Shown: in pieces, positions 36,501 to 50,124 of the stretch
How positions within the stretch are numbered: position 1 is the stretch's first letter
Layout: each line of letters opens with the position of its first letter
Source of the DNA: Solen grandis
Lineage: Eukaryota; Mollusca; Bivalvia; Adapedonta; Solenidae
Reading direction: 5' to 3'
NCBI GenBank assembly: GCA_021229015.1
Contig: CM037783.1
Span: forward strand, 26,542,154 to 26,606,153
Length of the DNA stretch: 64,000 nt
Notes under the pieces: model-generated
Databases searched by the model: none
What the model was told of the DNA's origin: nothing
What the model saw: the letters and a program-made list of their open reading frames with translations, nothing else
Translations under genes and position numbers: made by a program

Positions 36501-38179
36501 TCGAAACTTGTTCGTTAAACGAGTTTGTATCTGTATGAATGGTACAAAAAACAAAACAAATGAAAAGCATAAACTTTGTTAATTATTATAATTATCGTTA
36601 TTATTATATGCTAATAGGAAATTTGTAATTAGTAAAGTCTTCTCATATCATTTGTTCTTTTCTATTCGGTACTTAATGATTTTGGAATTCGTATGCAAAG
36701 TTTTACACTTAAAGTAATCCTTTTCTGAAAAGCTTCTTTTTTCATTTTAATAAAGTCAGCAAAATCCGCAAAACTTTGGGCAATGTAAAGTCCACCAGTC
36801 TATATACACCAGGTTTCTGCATGTTGTCTTGTCAAATACAGATCACGTGATGTTTACGTCATATCTGGAACAGAAATATATGTATACATCACGTGCAGAT
36901 AAATAGGAGAGGGGTCGCTACAACGGTACAACGAAAATCTGCTGTGACTTCAAAGGGAAGTAGAAGACAATGATGAAGAGTTAAGACCATTACCAGCTGT
37001 GACTTCAAAGGGAAGTAGTAGACAATGATGAAGAGTTAAGACCATAACCAGTTTTCAGTATCAATCAAGACATTTCAAGTGTTTTTACGTGTCGATATCA
37101 ATATCTTTAGCGGGTTTAAATCGTCATATCAAGTATACATATTTGTAGAACAAAAACAAAACCACAAAAAGAAGAAGTGGATTATTTTAATAATCAAGAT
37201 ACAATGACTGTGTTGTTCTTCTGTACACCTAAATCCTATATTCAATGACAAGCCACTTACGGACAAAGACATAAATGCCCTAAAACATAAACATTACTAG
37301 TTCTAGATTATTTTTTTTAAATTTATCTCCAAAATCTCACCATGGCCTTTTACTGAATTTGAATTGACATTTATGGTACTTTTAGCAATGTCCTTGCTAC
37401 GTGTTCTTTATTCCTTTGCATCGATTTTAAAAACACTTAACAATTATTTGCCTACATTTAAAAGTGCATCTTTGAAAACAAGTAGAGCTATGTATTCTTT
37501 TCTACCCTGGTATCTGAATCTGAATAGCACTGCAGGTACGGAAATTAAAGCACTGTATAACCTTTATACTTAGTGTTACGGCCAATTTCATGAAATTGCG
37601 CAACAAAGAAAAGCCAGCAACAAACTAGTTATTTAAATATATTTTAATTATAAACAAGTGACAAATATCAATATGAATATCACAACATACAATGTCTTAA
37701 AATTATTATAAAAAATTAGTTTGATCCTTGTCTGATTGATAAAATTTAAATTTAACCTGAGCAATTCAACAGATATGTCCTTTATCCAAATGTAAGTCCG
37801 AAATTAATCCCACACTGTTGAATGACCCACACTTGGTGAATTGCTGCAAACAAATCTCCAAAACAAGTCTGCTAAAACAAGTCTCCTCAACAAATCTGCT
37901 CTCCCTAAACCCCCCTTCATTATATATACTTGAGCAAAATATTCTAGAAACAACCATACTATACTCCAAAAAAGAATGTTCTAAAGTGTAAACAGGTTAC
38001 ATAAGACTTCTAGAATTTTCCATAGAAAGAATGAAAGTTCAAGTAAAAAAATATACCAGTAAACAAGTTATTTTTAGAACAGGAATCGCCTAATAGATCA
38101 CTCCAGAACAAAACTAGTAAACAAGTTAATCTTAGAATAGGGATTTCCTATACATAACTAGGTTGGGTGTAATATGTAA
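35966..38179. other. Non-coding with microsatellite
   Basis: Contains (TA)n followed by (TG)n at about 36441-36499 and a 51-base direct duplication with agctgtgacttcaaagggaa at about 36939-37045. No exon was identified. Confidence 0.5.
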
Positions 38180-39620
38180 CATTAGTAAGGTGCAGAAATG
38201 TTAGCATTGTACAGTCTTTACGAACAGACAGTCAGGTGCAGAAATGTGAGCTTTGCATGTCTTTACACACGCAGTCAGTCAGGTGCAGAAATGTGAGCAT
38301 TTGCATAGTCTTAACACACGCAGTCAGTCAGGTGTAGAAATGTGAGTATTTCATAGTCTGAACAAACGCAGTCAGTCATATTTAGAAATGTGAGTATTTC
38401 ATAGTCTGAACAAACGCAGTCAGTCAGGTGCAGAAATGTGAGCATTGCATAGTCTTAACAAACGCAGTCAGTCAGGTGCACAAATGTGAGCATTGCATAG
38501 TCATAACACACACAGTCAGTCAGGTGCAGAAATGTGAGCATTGCTTAGTCGTAACAAACGCAGTCAGTCAGGTGCACAAATGTGAGCATTGCATAGTCAT
38601 AACACACACAGTCAGTCAGGTGCAGAAATGTGAGCATTGCTTAGTCGTAACACGCAGTCAGTCAGGTGCAGAAATGAGAGCATGTCATAGTCTTAACACA
38701 CGCAGTCAGTCAGGTGCAGAGTTGTGAGCATTTCATAGTCTTACAAACGCAGTCAGTCAGGTGCAGAAATGTGAGCATTTCATAGTCTTTCAAACGCAGT
38801 CAGTCAGGTGCAGAAATGTGAGCATTGCATAGTCTTAACAACGCAGTCAGTCAGGTGCAGAAATGTGAGCATTGCATAGTCTTAACACACGCAGTCAGTC
38901 AGGTGCAGAAATGTGAGCATTGCATAGTCTTAACAACACAGTCAGTCAGGTGCAGAGTTGTGAGCATTGCAAAGTCTTAACAAACGCAGTCAGTCAGGTG
39001 TAGAAATGTGAGCATTGCATAGTCTAAACAAACGCAGTCAGTCAGGTGCAGAAATGTGAGCATTGCTAGTCGTAACACACGCAGTCAGTCAGGTGCAGAA
39101 ATGTGAGCATTGCATAGTCTTAACACACGCAGTCAGTCAGGTGCAGAGTGTGAGCATTGCATAGTCTTAACAAACGCAGTCAGTCAGGTGCAGAGTTGTG
39201 AGCATTGCATAGTCTTAACACACGCAGTCAGTCAGGTGCAAAGTTGTGAGCATTGCATAGTCTTAACACACACAGTCAGTCAGGTGAAAAGTTGTGAGCA
39301 TTGCATAGTCTTAACACACACAGTCAGTCAGGTGCAGAGTGTGAGCATTTCATAGTCTTGACAATGCAGTCAGTCAGGTGCAGAGTCGGAGCATTTCTAA
39401 TTTTTTAAAATACAGAGTCAGTCAGGTGCAGAAATGTTAGCATTGCATAGTCTGAACACACGCAGTCAGGCAGGTGCAGAGTATGAGCTTTGCATAGTCT
39501 TTAACAGTCAGTCAGGTACAGAAGTGTGAGCATTGCATAGTCTTTAAACACACTTTCGGTCAGGTGCAGAAATATGAGCATTTCATAGTCTTTACGAACA
39601 CAGTCAGTCAGTCGAAGCTG
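38180..39620. repeat. 48-bp minisatellite, about 30 copies
   Basis: Unit cagtcagtcaggtgcagaaa followed by tgtgagcattgcatagtctt and aacaaacg. Copies vary at the aaacg/cacg end and at agaaa/agttg. Since 48 is divisible by three, one plus frame stays open over many copies with a 16-residue period, but this has no other gene-like feature. Confidence 0.93.
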
Positions 39621-41764
39621 AACTGCGAAAATGTTTTTAGCACAACAACAACAAACAATAACAACAACAAAAACTATTTATTTCAGTTGTATATTTTACA
39701 AGTATAAACTTGCTTGAATTTGTATATGTTGTAACTTTTAGTTTTGTTCTCCAATTTAAATGTTTATTTACAATTTTTCTGAATGATTTGAGTTTATCTC
39801 AGGCTATGTGGTTAAGCTCGAGCTAAGTCCACATATTATCTTAAGATCTATTCAGGCATAAAGTACTGGTACAACCCAGATACCTTCAAAAGAGATTGTT
39901 TCCAAATTCTGAATAAAGATATGGCATGCAATTTGGTGATGGAAGTTATAAAGTGACATTTTGTGTTATCAGTTTCGTTTGCTGAGTATTTATATCTTTG
40001 AAACAGTTGCATGACTTGTTTATTGTGTTTCCTTTTACAAGTACATCGATATCATTATGTCTAAAAGATAACAATGCTTACAGATTACTGACTCTTGATT
40101 GCAGTGCTGCAACGATGCTTCCTTCTCAAGATGGTATGATGCTATTGTGCATCAGTTGCACTGCTAATATTTGTGTATAATTATTACTTTATATCATATG
40201 CGAATTAAAAACACCCTCGCGTTTAAATTAAATTTTATCATCCACAATATTTTTTCTCTCTCCGGAAGCACACATTTGGTTGAAAAAATCAAAGCACTGA
40301 GAGCACTGTCAGAAGCGAAAGTTAAAATGTGTGGATTTTATAAAGTCAATCCCTTTAATTTTTGGTGGTATGCATATAAAAAATCAGAGGAGTAAAATCT
40401 GATTAAAACAGCAGGTAATATGGATTATTGTATTTATTGGTCTCTGTCAAATTAAACAAAATTGGATAAGGAATAGTGGTTCTTAGTAATGATCCTCTCA
40501 ATACCTTTAATACTTCATGAACTTGCTGCAGACAGAAATAATTTTAATAGAAAAGCAAGAAAATGGGACAAGATAAAATCATTGTTATTTGTCACTTCAC
40601 ATCTTTGCCATGTGTAAAGAATGATATCCATGCCTTCAATAGGTTTTAATTTATGTTCTAGAAAAACATAATTTCACCATACAAAGTAATAGAGATGAAG
40701 CAAGGTAGGGCTATTGTTCTTGGTAAGTAAAGTTTGACCATTGTGCAAAGTATAAACCCAATCCCCTAAAGTACTGTCTGAGTTGTGACATACAGATGCG
40801 ACTAGAGACACTACAGTCATTTGTGACTCAACAAGATAAGATTAAAAACAAAATGTTTCAATTGACGGCTTACATTAAACATACTGTCCCCTCTCATTTC
40901 TACTGTTTTGACCTTATAACCAAACCTGTCTATGTGCAGGACCCTCATATTAGAAAAATCGACCTCTCTATGAATAATTTATATATAGAGAGGTCGATAA
41001 AAGAGCATAAAAGCTAAAATTGAAAAATCCTAAATACATAATCCAAGAAGAAAACAAATAAATATTACAAAAACAATAAAAATAAACGGTCTTACCAATG
41101 GAGCTAATTCCGCAGCCGTATATTTGTGGTGCAAATAAGGTTATTTACTGGTAGTTTAATGAATGAAACTGCGGATGAACACTGCATTATAAACTTGCTT
41201 CTTTTACAGTTTTGTTTGCACAGAAATTGTGATTATACCAAATGTTTTCAAAATCCTGCAATATATAACTTTTATCAAAACTGCAATGTTGACTTTTACA
41301 ACCAGTGGTACTATTTTTCAACGCGAATGTATGGATAAGTGGGGGTATTGTGATTGTAAGTAGAAAATCCACTGTCTGACTTAAGAAGCTTTCGCTTCTA
41401 CCAATTATGGACCATATGCAATCCTATGCATTTAATAAAATTAAAACCACAATCTCTTCATATTCTCCAACCAGATAAACAGTAAATTCTAATAAAACAC
41501 CAATGTCTAAAAGCATGATAAAGAAATACTACTATGGTGTCTGTTGTTAAAACTGTAATGAATATGTATTCCTTTTTAATTATGAACTTTAACAACTTAA
41601 AAATTAAATAATACTGAATGTACCACACTATGAAGGACATTCTAAATAATTTCTTTTGTAATTGTAATAGGACCACGTGTGTTACATCTTTTTAATTATG
41701 CTTTTACATACTTACATCTCAAAACGTGTTGTTATTTAACAATATTTATTAACAAACTTAATCT
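39621..41764. other. Non-coding, nothing recognised, one perfect hairpin
   Basis: No exon was recognised on either strand. A perfect hairpin lies at 40958-40998 (arms atcgacctctctat and atagagaggtcgat). Confidence 0.45.
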
Positions 41765-42015
41765 TTAAAACTTTACAAGCGTACTGTCTGTAGAATATTT
41801 TAAAACTTAACAAGCGTACTGTCTGTAGAATAGTTTAAAACTTTACAAGCGTACTGTCTGTAGAATATTTTAAAACTTTACAAGCGTACTGTCTGTAGAA
41901 TATTTTAAAACTTTACAAGCGTACTGTCTGTAGAATATTTTAAAACTTAACAAGCGTACTGTCTGTAGAATATTTTAAAACTTAACAAGCGTTCTGTCTG
42001 TAGAATATTTTAAGT
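41765..42015. repeat. 35-bp minisatellite, about 7 copies
   Basis: Unit aactttacaagcgtactgtc followed by tgtagaatattttaa; successive gcgtac positions 41779, 41814 and 41849 give the period. Confidence 0.92.
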
Positions 42016-42901
42016 ACAATAACGGGACTTGCTTCAGCATTTATTGCTGAATGAATATGTAAAAAATATGATCTTTTTTCCACGTCGTTTAGAATTTGAT
42101 AATAAGAAAGTGAAATAAGTACCGAAAATCAAATGTTATTTTACCGTGGTTCATGACCCTTAAATGCTTATAATATAAATATCTTCCTAAATATAGCAAT
42201 AATGGTCAGAGAGGAGAAAAACAGAAATAAAAATGCTATTCTTGTTTTCAAAAAGTACGTTTTGTTAACTAATAAACTTTGCTCACACACTTAGGTTCAA
42301 ATGGACTGTCTCGATATTTCAGCTATTCTGTACGAAATTGGGTTAAATCGAACAACTATCGTAAAAGGATCAGAGAGAAAAACTGTTTACGATGTAAATT
42401 TCTTTTTAATATCAAGAAACGGTGATGTACCGTAATTATCCATTATGTTTAAAAAGAAATAGATGTAAGATGCTTAATGTCTTAAGATGTTTCTAATACA
42501 GCTTAAATGTACATGATAGTTTTAATAATGTTCCAGTTTTTCATATTAAAGCATGCATTATTTGCTTCAAGATCTTCAAAAAAGTGTTTGATGACAAAAT
42601 AATGGTTTGTCACACAACATATTCATTTGAACGTAAAATGGTTACACGGTGTCATATAACCACTGAAGGTGATATGAATATACGCATGTTGACAGTTTTC
42701 TGAACATTTTTGGGTCGAGATACAGAGTAATACTTCTGAGGAATATAAAGTGGTCGTTTTAATAAAATGTTGATGAAAATATGGGAAATTTGGAGATATT
42801 GTACCAAGATTTTGTAAGATCACTTACCACAATAAATATTCTGCATTATGCAATATTTTTTTCTTGAATATTAAAATGTAATGTTTGCTCATAAAAATCA
42901 G
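42016..42901. other. Possible 3' flank of ADAMTS gene (minus sense)
   Basis: If the CCP exon at 43083-42907 is terminal, the 3' UTR would run through here on the minus strand. An AATAAA on the minus strand is present near 42041, but it is far from the stop codon and is only weak support. No other exon seen. Confidence 0.3.
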
Positions 42902-42906
42902 CTAAC

Positions 42907-43083
42907 CCTTTTCGCATTTGGGTGGGGAAGTCCACTGTTCATCCGGACGACACGTGATTACTGGGCTACTTCCGGTCAGATGGTATCCGGAATCACACTG
43001 ATATCTCACCACTCCACCATACGTATAGTTGCCTCCCAAATTTTCTTTACCGTGTGCAACACCTGGCGGAGGTCTACATCCGT
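42907..43083 (-). CDS. ADAMTS exon 19: second CCP (sushi) domain, possibly terminal
   Basis: After acceptor ctctttaag, minus strand, it reads GCRPPPGVAHGKENLGG, YTYGGVVRYQCDSGYHLTG and CRPDEQWTSPPKC, a complete CCP domain close in sequence to the one at 49485. 177 bases to a possible gttagc donor in phase 1. Alternatively the frame simply continues two codons and stops at TAG (42904-42902), making this the last coding exon. The stop option is attractive because no certain ADAMTS exon follows for 28 kb and a signal-peptide-like exon intervenes. Confidence 0.9.
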
Positions 43084-43272
43084 CTTAAAGAGAAAAAATG
43101 TTCTCCTATTGAACATATTGCAATTAATTCGTTATCGTTATGTTTCATAATGATAACTTTCATAACGAGTTTATTGTGATATTAACTATCCAATAATACT
43201 GCATTTAAGTTTAGGATTCAAAGGTTGTCGGATCAAGCCCAAACAGGAATTTTTTTCTCACAGCATTTCCAG

Positions 43273-43399
43273 TACAATGATCTAGTAAACACAATGACCC
43301 ATCAACAACATGACTCAATAATCTAGTAAACACAATGACCCATCAACAACATGACTCAATGATCTAGTAAACACAATGACCCATCAACAACATGATTCA
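43273..43399. repeat. 41-bp minisatellite, 3 copies left of a LINE insertion
   Basis: Unit gacccatcaacaacatgact followed by caatgatctagtaaacacaat, the same as the large array at 45737. The two parts are one array split by the LINE at 43400-45736. Confidence 0.93.
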
Positions 43400-43661
43400 G
43401 AACAGAACAGAACAAAACTTTTATTCACCCAGGTATTACATTAATACAACATGGGGTTTTACATAGGTTATACACACACATATATATATATAATATTTGT
43501 TAATAATTTCCGGTCTTATTTAATAAGATTAAGTTCAATTGTAGCATAGATCAATTTGTTAGGCATTTTTCAATTATTTAAAGCAGACATGCTGTGTTCA
43601 GAGTGGGGGGATTACATCTTTGAATTTATAAATAAATACAAGAAAGACATTGTTTATTTTC

Positions 43662-43706
<45 letters not shown>

Positions 43707-44041
43707 AAACCTAGCATGATCAATTTATGTAACGTTATAATGACAACAACAACAAAAAAAAAAATAGATAAATACATGTGCTGGCAAATATTAATGTCAA
43801 CAAAATAACCTTTGGATAAATAATTTCTTTGTTAAGTGTTTTCAGCTATAAAACATAAAACAAGCAGTTATTCCTATTGTATATATACAGTCTCTGCATC
43901 ATACTTTACACAAATAAAGACAAGTGAACAATAACATTAAAGAGCGACAAAAGCATGCTTTTCTTACAGATTTAGATAGTAACAAATATGTAAAGTCACT
44001 ATGGTAATAGTTACTTATGAGAGAGAGAGAGAGAGAGAGAG

Positions 44042-44075
<34 letters not shown>

Positions 44076-45736
44076 AGGATTGCGTGGCATTATTAATTAT
44101 TCAATTAGATAATTTATTGCAAAGGAATTTTAATGCATGTAAAGACACAATCATATTTAGAATAATAGATAATTCGTTACTATGTTGCCAAAGAGAGAGA
44201 GAGAGAGAGAGAGGAGGGGTGAGTATTCCCCTTCTCTCCCCCTTTCTATATACCTTGCCTGATACGAAAACGAAAGTCGACAAGGTATCATTGTGAGAAT
44301 GCTTATTGCAATATATCTCAATGACATACATGCCCCTCTAGTACAACCTTGCCGGGTACGAAATCGTAAGACGGCAAGGTAACAAAAAGCGCATGCGTAC
44401 GTGATGGTGAGAAATCAGGAAAAAAAGCAAAAAAATAAATGTCAAACAATAATGGGAAACAATGGATTAAAATATTATTATATACAGTTACAAAACAACA
44501 CAATCAATTATTTTCTCTCATTTGAATAAGGTGTTCCTTAAAATAGATAGCTGTTTGAGGTTATTTTTAAAACGTGCATGAAATAAGCGTGGAAATCGGG
44601 GAGCTGTTTATTCCTAGCGAGTGCGGATAGACGGTGTCCAGACAAAACAAAGAGAGCGAAGTGAGGTAAGTGATCTTTTGCTCGTTTCAATTATGTTTCT
44701 TATTTTTTTCAGTTTAAGAATAAGAATTTCATTTAACTTGTAATTTTAGATTTTTTAAAAACTTAGTTAGCATGTTACATTTTGTTCAGTGCGAAATAGA
44801 CATAATGTATAAATGGTTCAGGCTATCTTTTCATCTGAATTTGTTAAAGATAAGTGATGCAAACTTACTTAAATTTCTCAAAACTTTATCAGAATCGGAT
44901 TGCAAAAGGGTTTTGAATGAAAGATAGTGCCTCTGTATATTGATTTCATCAGGGTCAAGATAAATGTTTCTCTCCCTTGAAAATAATTACAGTGTAATAA
45001 ATAGTGTTCCTCAGTGCCAACCTGGCCCGTGTCACATAATGGGCATAATCTATTTTCGAAATTTGTCCCATCATATCTACCAGTTTCAACAGGGAGTGAG
45101 TGATTTGCAGTTCTTAGTTTAAAAAGATTTATAAAGTCTCGCTCTTCAAGTTTAATAAGGTAATTTTCCAAATTTATGTTTTCCTTAAATCTAGAATAAA
45201 TCAAACCTTTATTGGATGTTTGCAACTTCGCGTGCCAGTCTTGTTTGAATTTATCGATTAATGAGGATTTTATTTGTTTATGTACGTTTATATTATTTAT
45301 TTGGAATTGATTTTCCCACAAATCAGGGCGCCCTACAGATATAAGGATGTTTTTTATCTTTTCGATCCACTTAAAATGACAGTCCTTTTGGTTTAACATG
45401 TACTTATATATTTGTAAGCTTATCTTTTGATCTTTGCCAAGTAATAAACGGTTCCAGTAAGAAATCATGCGGCTTTCAACTACTACTGATATGGGATATC
45501 TACCTAGTTCTCCGTATAAAAAGGATATCGGTGTAGATTGTTTTGCTTTAGTTATTCTTCTAAGAAATTTATTATGTACCTTCTCAATGAGATCGATATT
45601 TTCAAATCCAAATATTTCGCTGCCGTAAGTTAAAATTGGTAGAACAGTATGATCAAATAATTTAAGTAATAAGTCTATCGGTAAATGTGCATTATTTGCT
45701 CGTGTGAATAAAAGGTGCATTGCCTTTGATGCCTGC
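43400..45736 (-). mobile_element. 5'-truncated LINE inserted in the 41-bp array
   Basis: On the minus strand the element begins within the end of the reverse transcriptase ORF: SKAMHLLFTRANNAHLPIDL, then VLPILTYGSEIFGFE, then RLCPLCDTGQVGTEEHYLLH, stop at 44878. Its 3' end is a ttttgttctgttctgttc tail at 43400. Flanks both carry tgattca (43393-43399 and 45737-45743), a 7-bp target duplication inside the minisatellite unit. The ORF part is intact, so the insertion may be young. The 3' part holds (AC)n at 43662-43704, (GA)n at 44021-44043, poly(A) at 44045-44073 and more (GA)n near 44190-44213. Confidence 0.88.
44251..44380. repeat. Pair of similar short hairpins
   Basis: taccttg...caaggta at 44251-44287 and accttgcc...ggcaaggt at 44346-44380 share the loop pattern 'gatacgaaa.cg.aag.c'. 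They are 95 bases apart in the 3' part of the LINE insertion and may mark the ends of a nested small element. Confidence 0.45.
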
Positions 45737-47260
45737 TGATTCAATGATCTAGTAAACACAATGACCCATCAACAACATGATTCAATGATCTAGTAAACGC
45801 AATGACCCATCAACAACATGACTCAATGATCTAGTAAACACAATGACCCATCAACAACATGATTCAATGATCTAGTAAACGCAATGACCCATCAACAACA
45901 TGACTCAATGATCTAGTAAACGCAATTACCCATAAACAACATGACTCAATGATCTAGTAAACACAATGACCCATCAACAACATGACTCAATGATCTAGTA
46001 AACACAATGACCCATCAACAACTTGATTCTATGATGTAGTAAACACAATGACCCATCAACAACATGATTCAATGATCTAGTAAACACAATGACCCATCAA
46101 CAACATGACTCAATGATCTAGTAAACACAATGACCCATCAACAACATGAATCAATGATCTAGTAAACACAATGACCCATCAACAACTTGACTCAATGATC
46201 TAGTAAACACAATGACCCATCAACAACATGACTCAATGATCTAGTAAACACAATGACCCATCAACAACATGACTCAATGATCTAGTAAACACAATGACCC
46301 ATCAACAACATGACTCAATGATCTAGTAAACACAATGACCCATCAACAACTTGACTCAATGATCTAGTAAACACAATGACCCATCAACAACATGACTCAA
46401 TGATCTAGTAAACACAATGACCCATCAACAACATGACTCAATGATCTAGTAAACGCAATGACCCATCAACAACATGACTCTACGATCTAGTAAACACAAT
46501 GACCCATCAACAACTTGACTCAACGATCTAGTAAACACAATGACCCATCAACAACATGACTCAATGATCTAGTAAACACAATGACCCATCAACAACATGA
46601 CTCAATGATCTAGAAAACACAATGACCCATCAACAACATGACTCAATGATCTAGTAAACACAATGACCCATCAACAACATGACTCAATGATCTAGTAAAC
46701 ACAATGACCCATCAACAACATGACTCAATGATCTAGTAAACACAATGACCCATCAACAACATGACTCAATGATCTAGTAAACACAATGACCCATCAACAA
46801 CTTGATTCAATGATGTAGTAAACACAATGACCCATCAACAACATGACTCAATGATCTAGTAAACACAATGACCCATCAACAACTTGACTCAATGATCTAG
46901 TAAACGCAATGACCCATCAGCAACATGACTCAATGATCTAGTAAACGCAATGACCCATCAACAACATGACTCAATGATCTAGTAAACACAATGACCCATC
47001 AACAACATGACTCAATGATCTAGTAAACACAATGACCCATCAACAACATGACTCAATGATCTAGTAAACACAATGACCCATCAACAACATGACTCAATGA
47101 TCTAGTAAACACAATGACCCATCAACAACATGACTCAATGATCTAGTAAACACAATGACCCATCAACAACTTGATTCAATGATCTATAAACCAATGACCC
47201 CAACAATAAACACAACCCTCAATACCACAATGATCTATTCAACACAATGACTCGTCAATA
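45737..47260. repeat. 41-bp minisatellite, about 35 copies
   Basis: Same unit as at 43273 with few variants (cttgactc, gatgtag, aaacgc), decaying after about 47185. It starts right at the LINE target duplication and stops about 100 bases before the ShKT exon at 47368 (within the same intron). Confidence 0.95.
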
Positions 47261-47367
47261 GGAATTTAGTTCTTAAAACTATTTTTTTAAACTTAGAGAA
47301 ATAGACATGACAAGGTTGCACTGCATTATTATGAAAATATTGTAAAATATCTATCATCTCAGCTTAC

Positions 47368-47478
47368 CACAATAGCCACAATATCGTGGACAGTGTTGCT
47401 TTGCAAACTGTTCATATCCCGTGCACATTGGGGTCCCATAAGCAGGGCATGTATCGTCCAAATCCTTGCATGGCACTT
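47368..47478 (-). CDS. ADAMTS exon 18: third ShKT domain
   Basis: Acceptor ctattttag, donor gtaagc, minus strand. The exon reads VPCKDLDDTCPAYGTPMC, then FAKQHCPRYCGYC: six Cys with the ShKT spacing (C.D....C........C........C...C..C). 111 bases, phase 1 in and out, between two CCP exons. ShKT is a small disulfide-rich extracellular module, common in metalloproteases of invertebrates; presence does not imply a toxin. Confidence 0.88.
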
Positions 47479-49308
47479 CTAAAATAGAAATAAATTACTG
47501 CATAATTATATATTTCTCTGCATGCAATAAAACCCTCTGCCTGACAATATATTAATATAAATCAATACTCATACCAGTAAAATAAAGTTTCAACTGCAAG
47601 GATCAAAAAAGCTTCATTTGTAAAAACACTAGACTTTTTATCTGTACCATAAGTGTGTTTGTTTTTAATTTGTCATTAAGGATATATATAATAGAAAATA
47701 TTAACTTTTTAGAATATGAACCATTGTCTACAAAAACACACAAGAAGAACTAGTTGAATAATATAAAAACATCATGAAAACTTAAATAAAAGATTACATC
47801 TGCGAGAGTAAATGAAGATCATTTCCCTATCTTTTATGGTCAGGTTTTATAACAAAACTTATAATGTGAATACCCCAAGAATCGTTTTAACACAGTAGTT
47901 GTCACAGGTCAGCAACAGTCTTGGAACAGTTACTGTAACATTATTCTTGACACGGTCGGTGCATGGATAAAACAGCTGTCGCTATGACAATCTTTATGTG
48001 AGTTGAATTCTTTTGCAGTATTGATGCATTGTACCATCAGCCTAAATAAAACCATATTTACAGTTTGTCCAATAATATGCTTGTATTCCGTTAACATTTT
48101 AAAAACGTATTGTATTAAATGAACCGTGAGATCTTGACATGGAGAAAATAAGATTGTATTAAATGAACCGTGAGATCTTGACATGGAGAAAATATATTGT
48201 ATTTAATGGACCGTGAGATCTTGACATGGAGAAAATAAGATTGTATTTAATGAACCGTGAGATCTTGACATGGAGAAAATAAGATTGTATGGTGCCTACG
48301 TGACCTAAAGCAATTTTGACGGAGCTTGTTACGGTGGCGACTGATAACGCCATCTTTTGTTAGCTAAATATATAAACTTACTCTTAACAGTATAAAACAT
48401 CATGTGAAACTGTTAATCAAACGGAAGGCGGTTCCGTAAAAGCAAAACTATTTGCCGTATGTGACAAACTGTAAATGTCTTATCATTTATATTTCAAATT
48501 TCATGAATTCATCGCAGCCCTCCGTTTCTCGTCGCCTGCGATGTATTCCGTACAATATAAAATATAAATTATTACTTATACATATATCTTTAGTTTTTAC
48601 ATTTCGGTCCCAAACATATCACAAATTCATAATGGTACATTGTGTATTGTAAAATTGGCTCTGGATATTTTTTTATAAAATCAACTAAGGGGTTTAATTC
48701 ACGAATTAGGTGACCTAGAGTTTAGCTCTTGTACACTTCACTTATACACTCCAATTTAGTTTGGAGTGAATTTTTATACAGTACTGACGTTATACTCCGG
48801 TCATGATTTTGCAAATCAACTACGGGGGGGGGGGGGTAATTAAATAATTAGATGAGTTAGAGGTAACGGTTCTTGTTCACTGCACTTCTAAGCCACATAG
48901 CCACATTTGGTATCAATATTCCAATTTTGAGGTGAATCCATGCAATAGTGTTGAAATTATGCTCCGGACATTTTTAACAAAATCAATAAAAGGATAAGCT
49001 AGAGTCCTATATCTTGTGCACTGCATTCCTACACCACATAATATATGTATATTTAAAATTTAGAGTGAATCCGAGTAATAGTCTTAAGATCATGCCCCGG
49101 TCAAGAATGAGTAACGAAAACACTGCCGACGACGACGACACCGACGACGGACAAAGTGTTTTCTATGTGTCGGCAATGCTGAATAGGCGACACAAAATAT
49201 GTTGACGAACCATGATGTGTAATGATAATTATATATTACCTCAGGTAAGCTAAAATGAATCTTAAATATTTGAACTTGAAATAAAACATAGATGAATGAT
49301 ATGAGCAC
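47479..49308. other. Intron with 44-bp repeat and dispersed-repeat fragment
   Basis: Holds four copies of a 44-bp repeat (48112-48290) and a decayed piece (about 48700-49090) of the 'ctgcacttct.......gagttatgctccgga' repeat family with a short G run at about 48825-48836. No exon. Confidence 0.6.
48112..48290. repeat. 44-bp tandem repeat, 4 copies
   Basis: Unit taaatgaaccgtgagatctt followed by gacatggagaaaataagattgtat. Confidence 0.9.
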
Positions 49309-49485
49309 CTTCCGTGCAAGTTGGGGCATTACTCCATTGTCCTGTTTGTTGACAAGTAACCGAGTTCGTAGTGCCTTGGAAACGGTACCCAGTATTGCAC
49401 GTGTAGTTCACAACATTGCCGTATGAGTAATTCATCTCTCCTACTGGTACACCATGTAGAATCGGTGGTGGTGGCCCGCAACCAT
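49309..49485 (-). CDS. ADAMTS exon 17: first CCP (sushi) domain
   Basis: Acceptor ttaaatcag, donor gtgctc, minus strand. It reads GCGPPPPILHGVPVGEMN, then SYGNVVNYTCNTGYRFQG, then CQQTGQWSNAPTC, a full CCP domain. 177 bases, phase 1 in and out. Close in layout to the exon at 43083 (same GC.PPP start and Y-S/T-YG-VV core), suggesting the two arose by exon duplication. CCP modules mediate protein binding. Confidence 0.92.
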
Positions 49486-50124
49486 CTGATTTAAAATAAA
49501 TCGATAATGATAAAAACAGTAGAACTGAAAAATCACATTTAATCTAATAAATAATGTCTTCATTCAATGTTTTTAAACAAAGGTTACAAATCTGAATCAC
49601 TGACTGTCTGAAAAAGATAAAACACCTCTACACCTGTAATCTACTTAAAACTACATACATGTCTGTGGGAATAACCCATTTTGAAGATAGTAGAATCTAA
49701 CACTGTTGTTCAATATACAGAAATATTACATTTTCCGCACACCCAGGGTTAAGCTTCCAAAACATGATTATGAAAACGATTATTTCTTTTCTAATTTCAA
49801 TGAAACCAGATGGAAGCTACCAACCAACATTAATTTGTAAATTAACTTACCGTGTTTCAATATTGTGGATGTTTGTTTTTGTGGTATCATATTTAAAAAT
49901 GTTCTTCTTAACATGAATCTAGAACACGACATTTGCAACTAATCTGAAAACCAGATTTATTGTAGGTAGACTTTTTTAGAAAAAAAAAATCCCATTTGAA
50001 CAATTAGATATAAGCTACAACTTTTCATTTCTATCACACTTAAAATTAATATCAATATTTATTTTTGCATGGACCTTTCAAAATATTTATCACATATACA
50101 TCACGTAATACAATATCTACTCAC
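49486..50124. other. Intron, nothing recognised
   Basis: AT-rich intron between CCP and ShKT exons. Confidence 0.5.

Noticed and set aside
38428..39355. Repeated CEHCIVLT reading frames
   Set aside because: Translation of the 48-bp minisatellite, whose length is a multiple of three; no gene context.
41126..41338. Plus-strand frame with several Cys (RNCDYTKCFQNP) resembling a ShKT module
   Set aside because: Cys spacing does not match ShKT, no good splice sites frame it, and it is on the opposite strand from the gene's other ShKT exons.
45737..47185. Regularly spaced repeats that might look like a CRISPR array
   Set aside because: There are no unique spacers; the 41-bp unit is contiguous, and the genome is eukaryotic.
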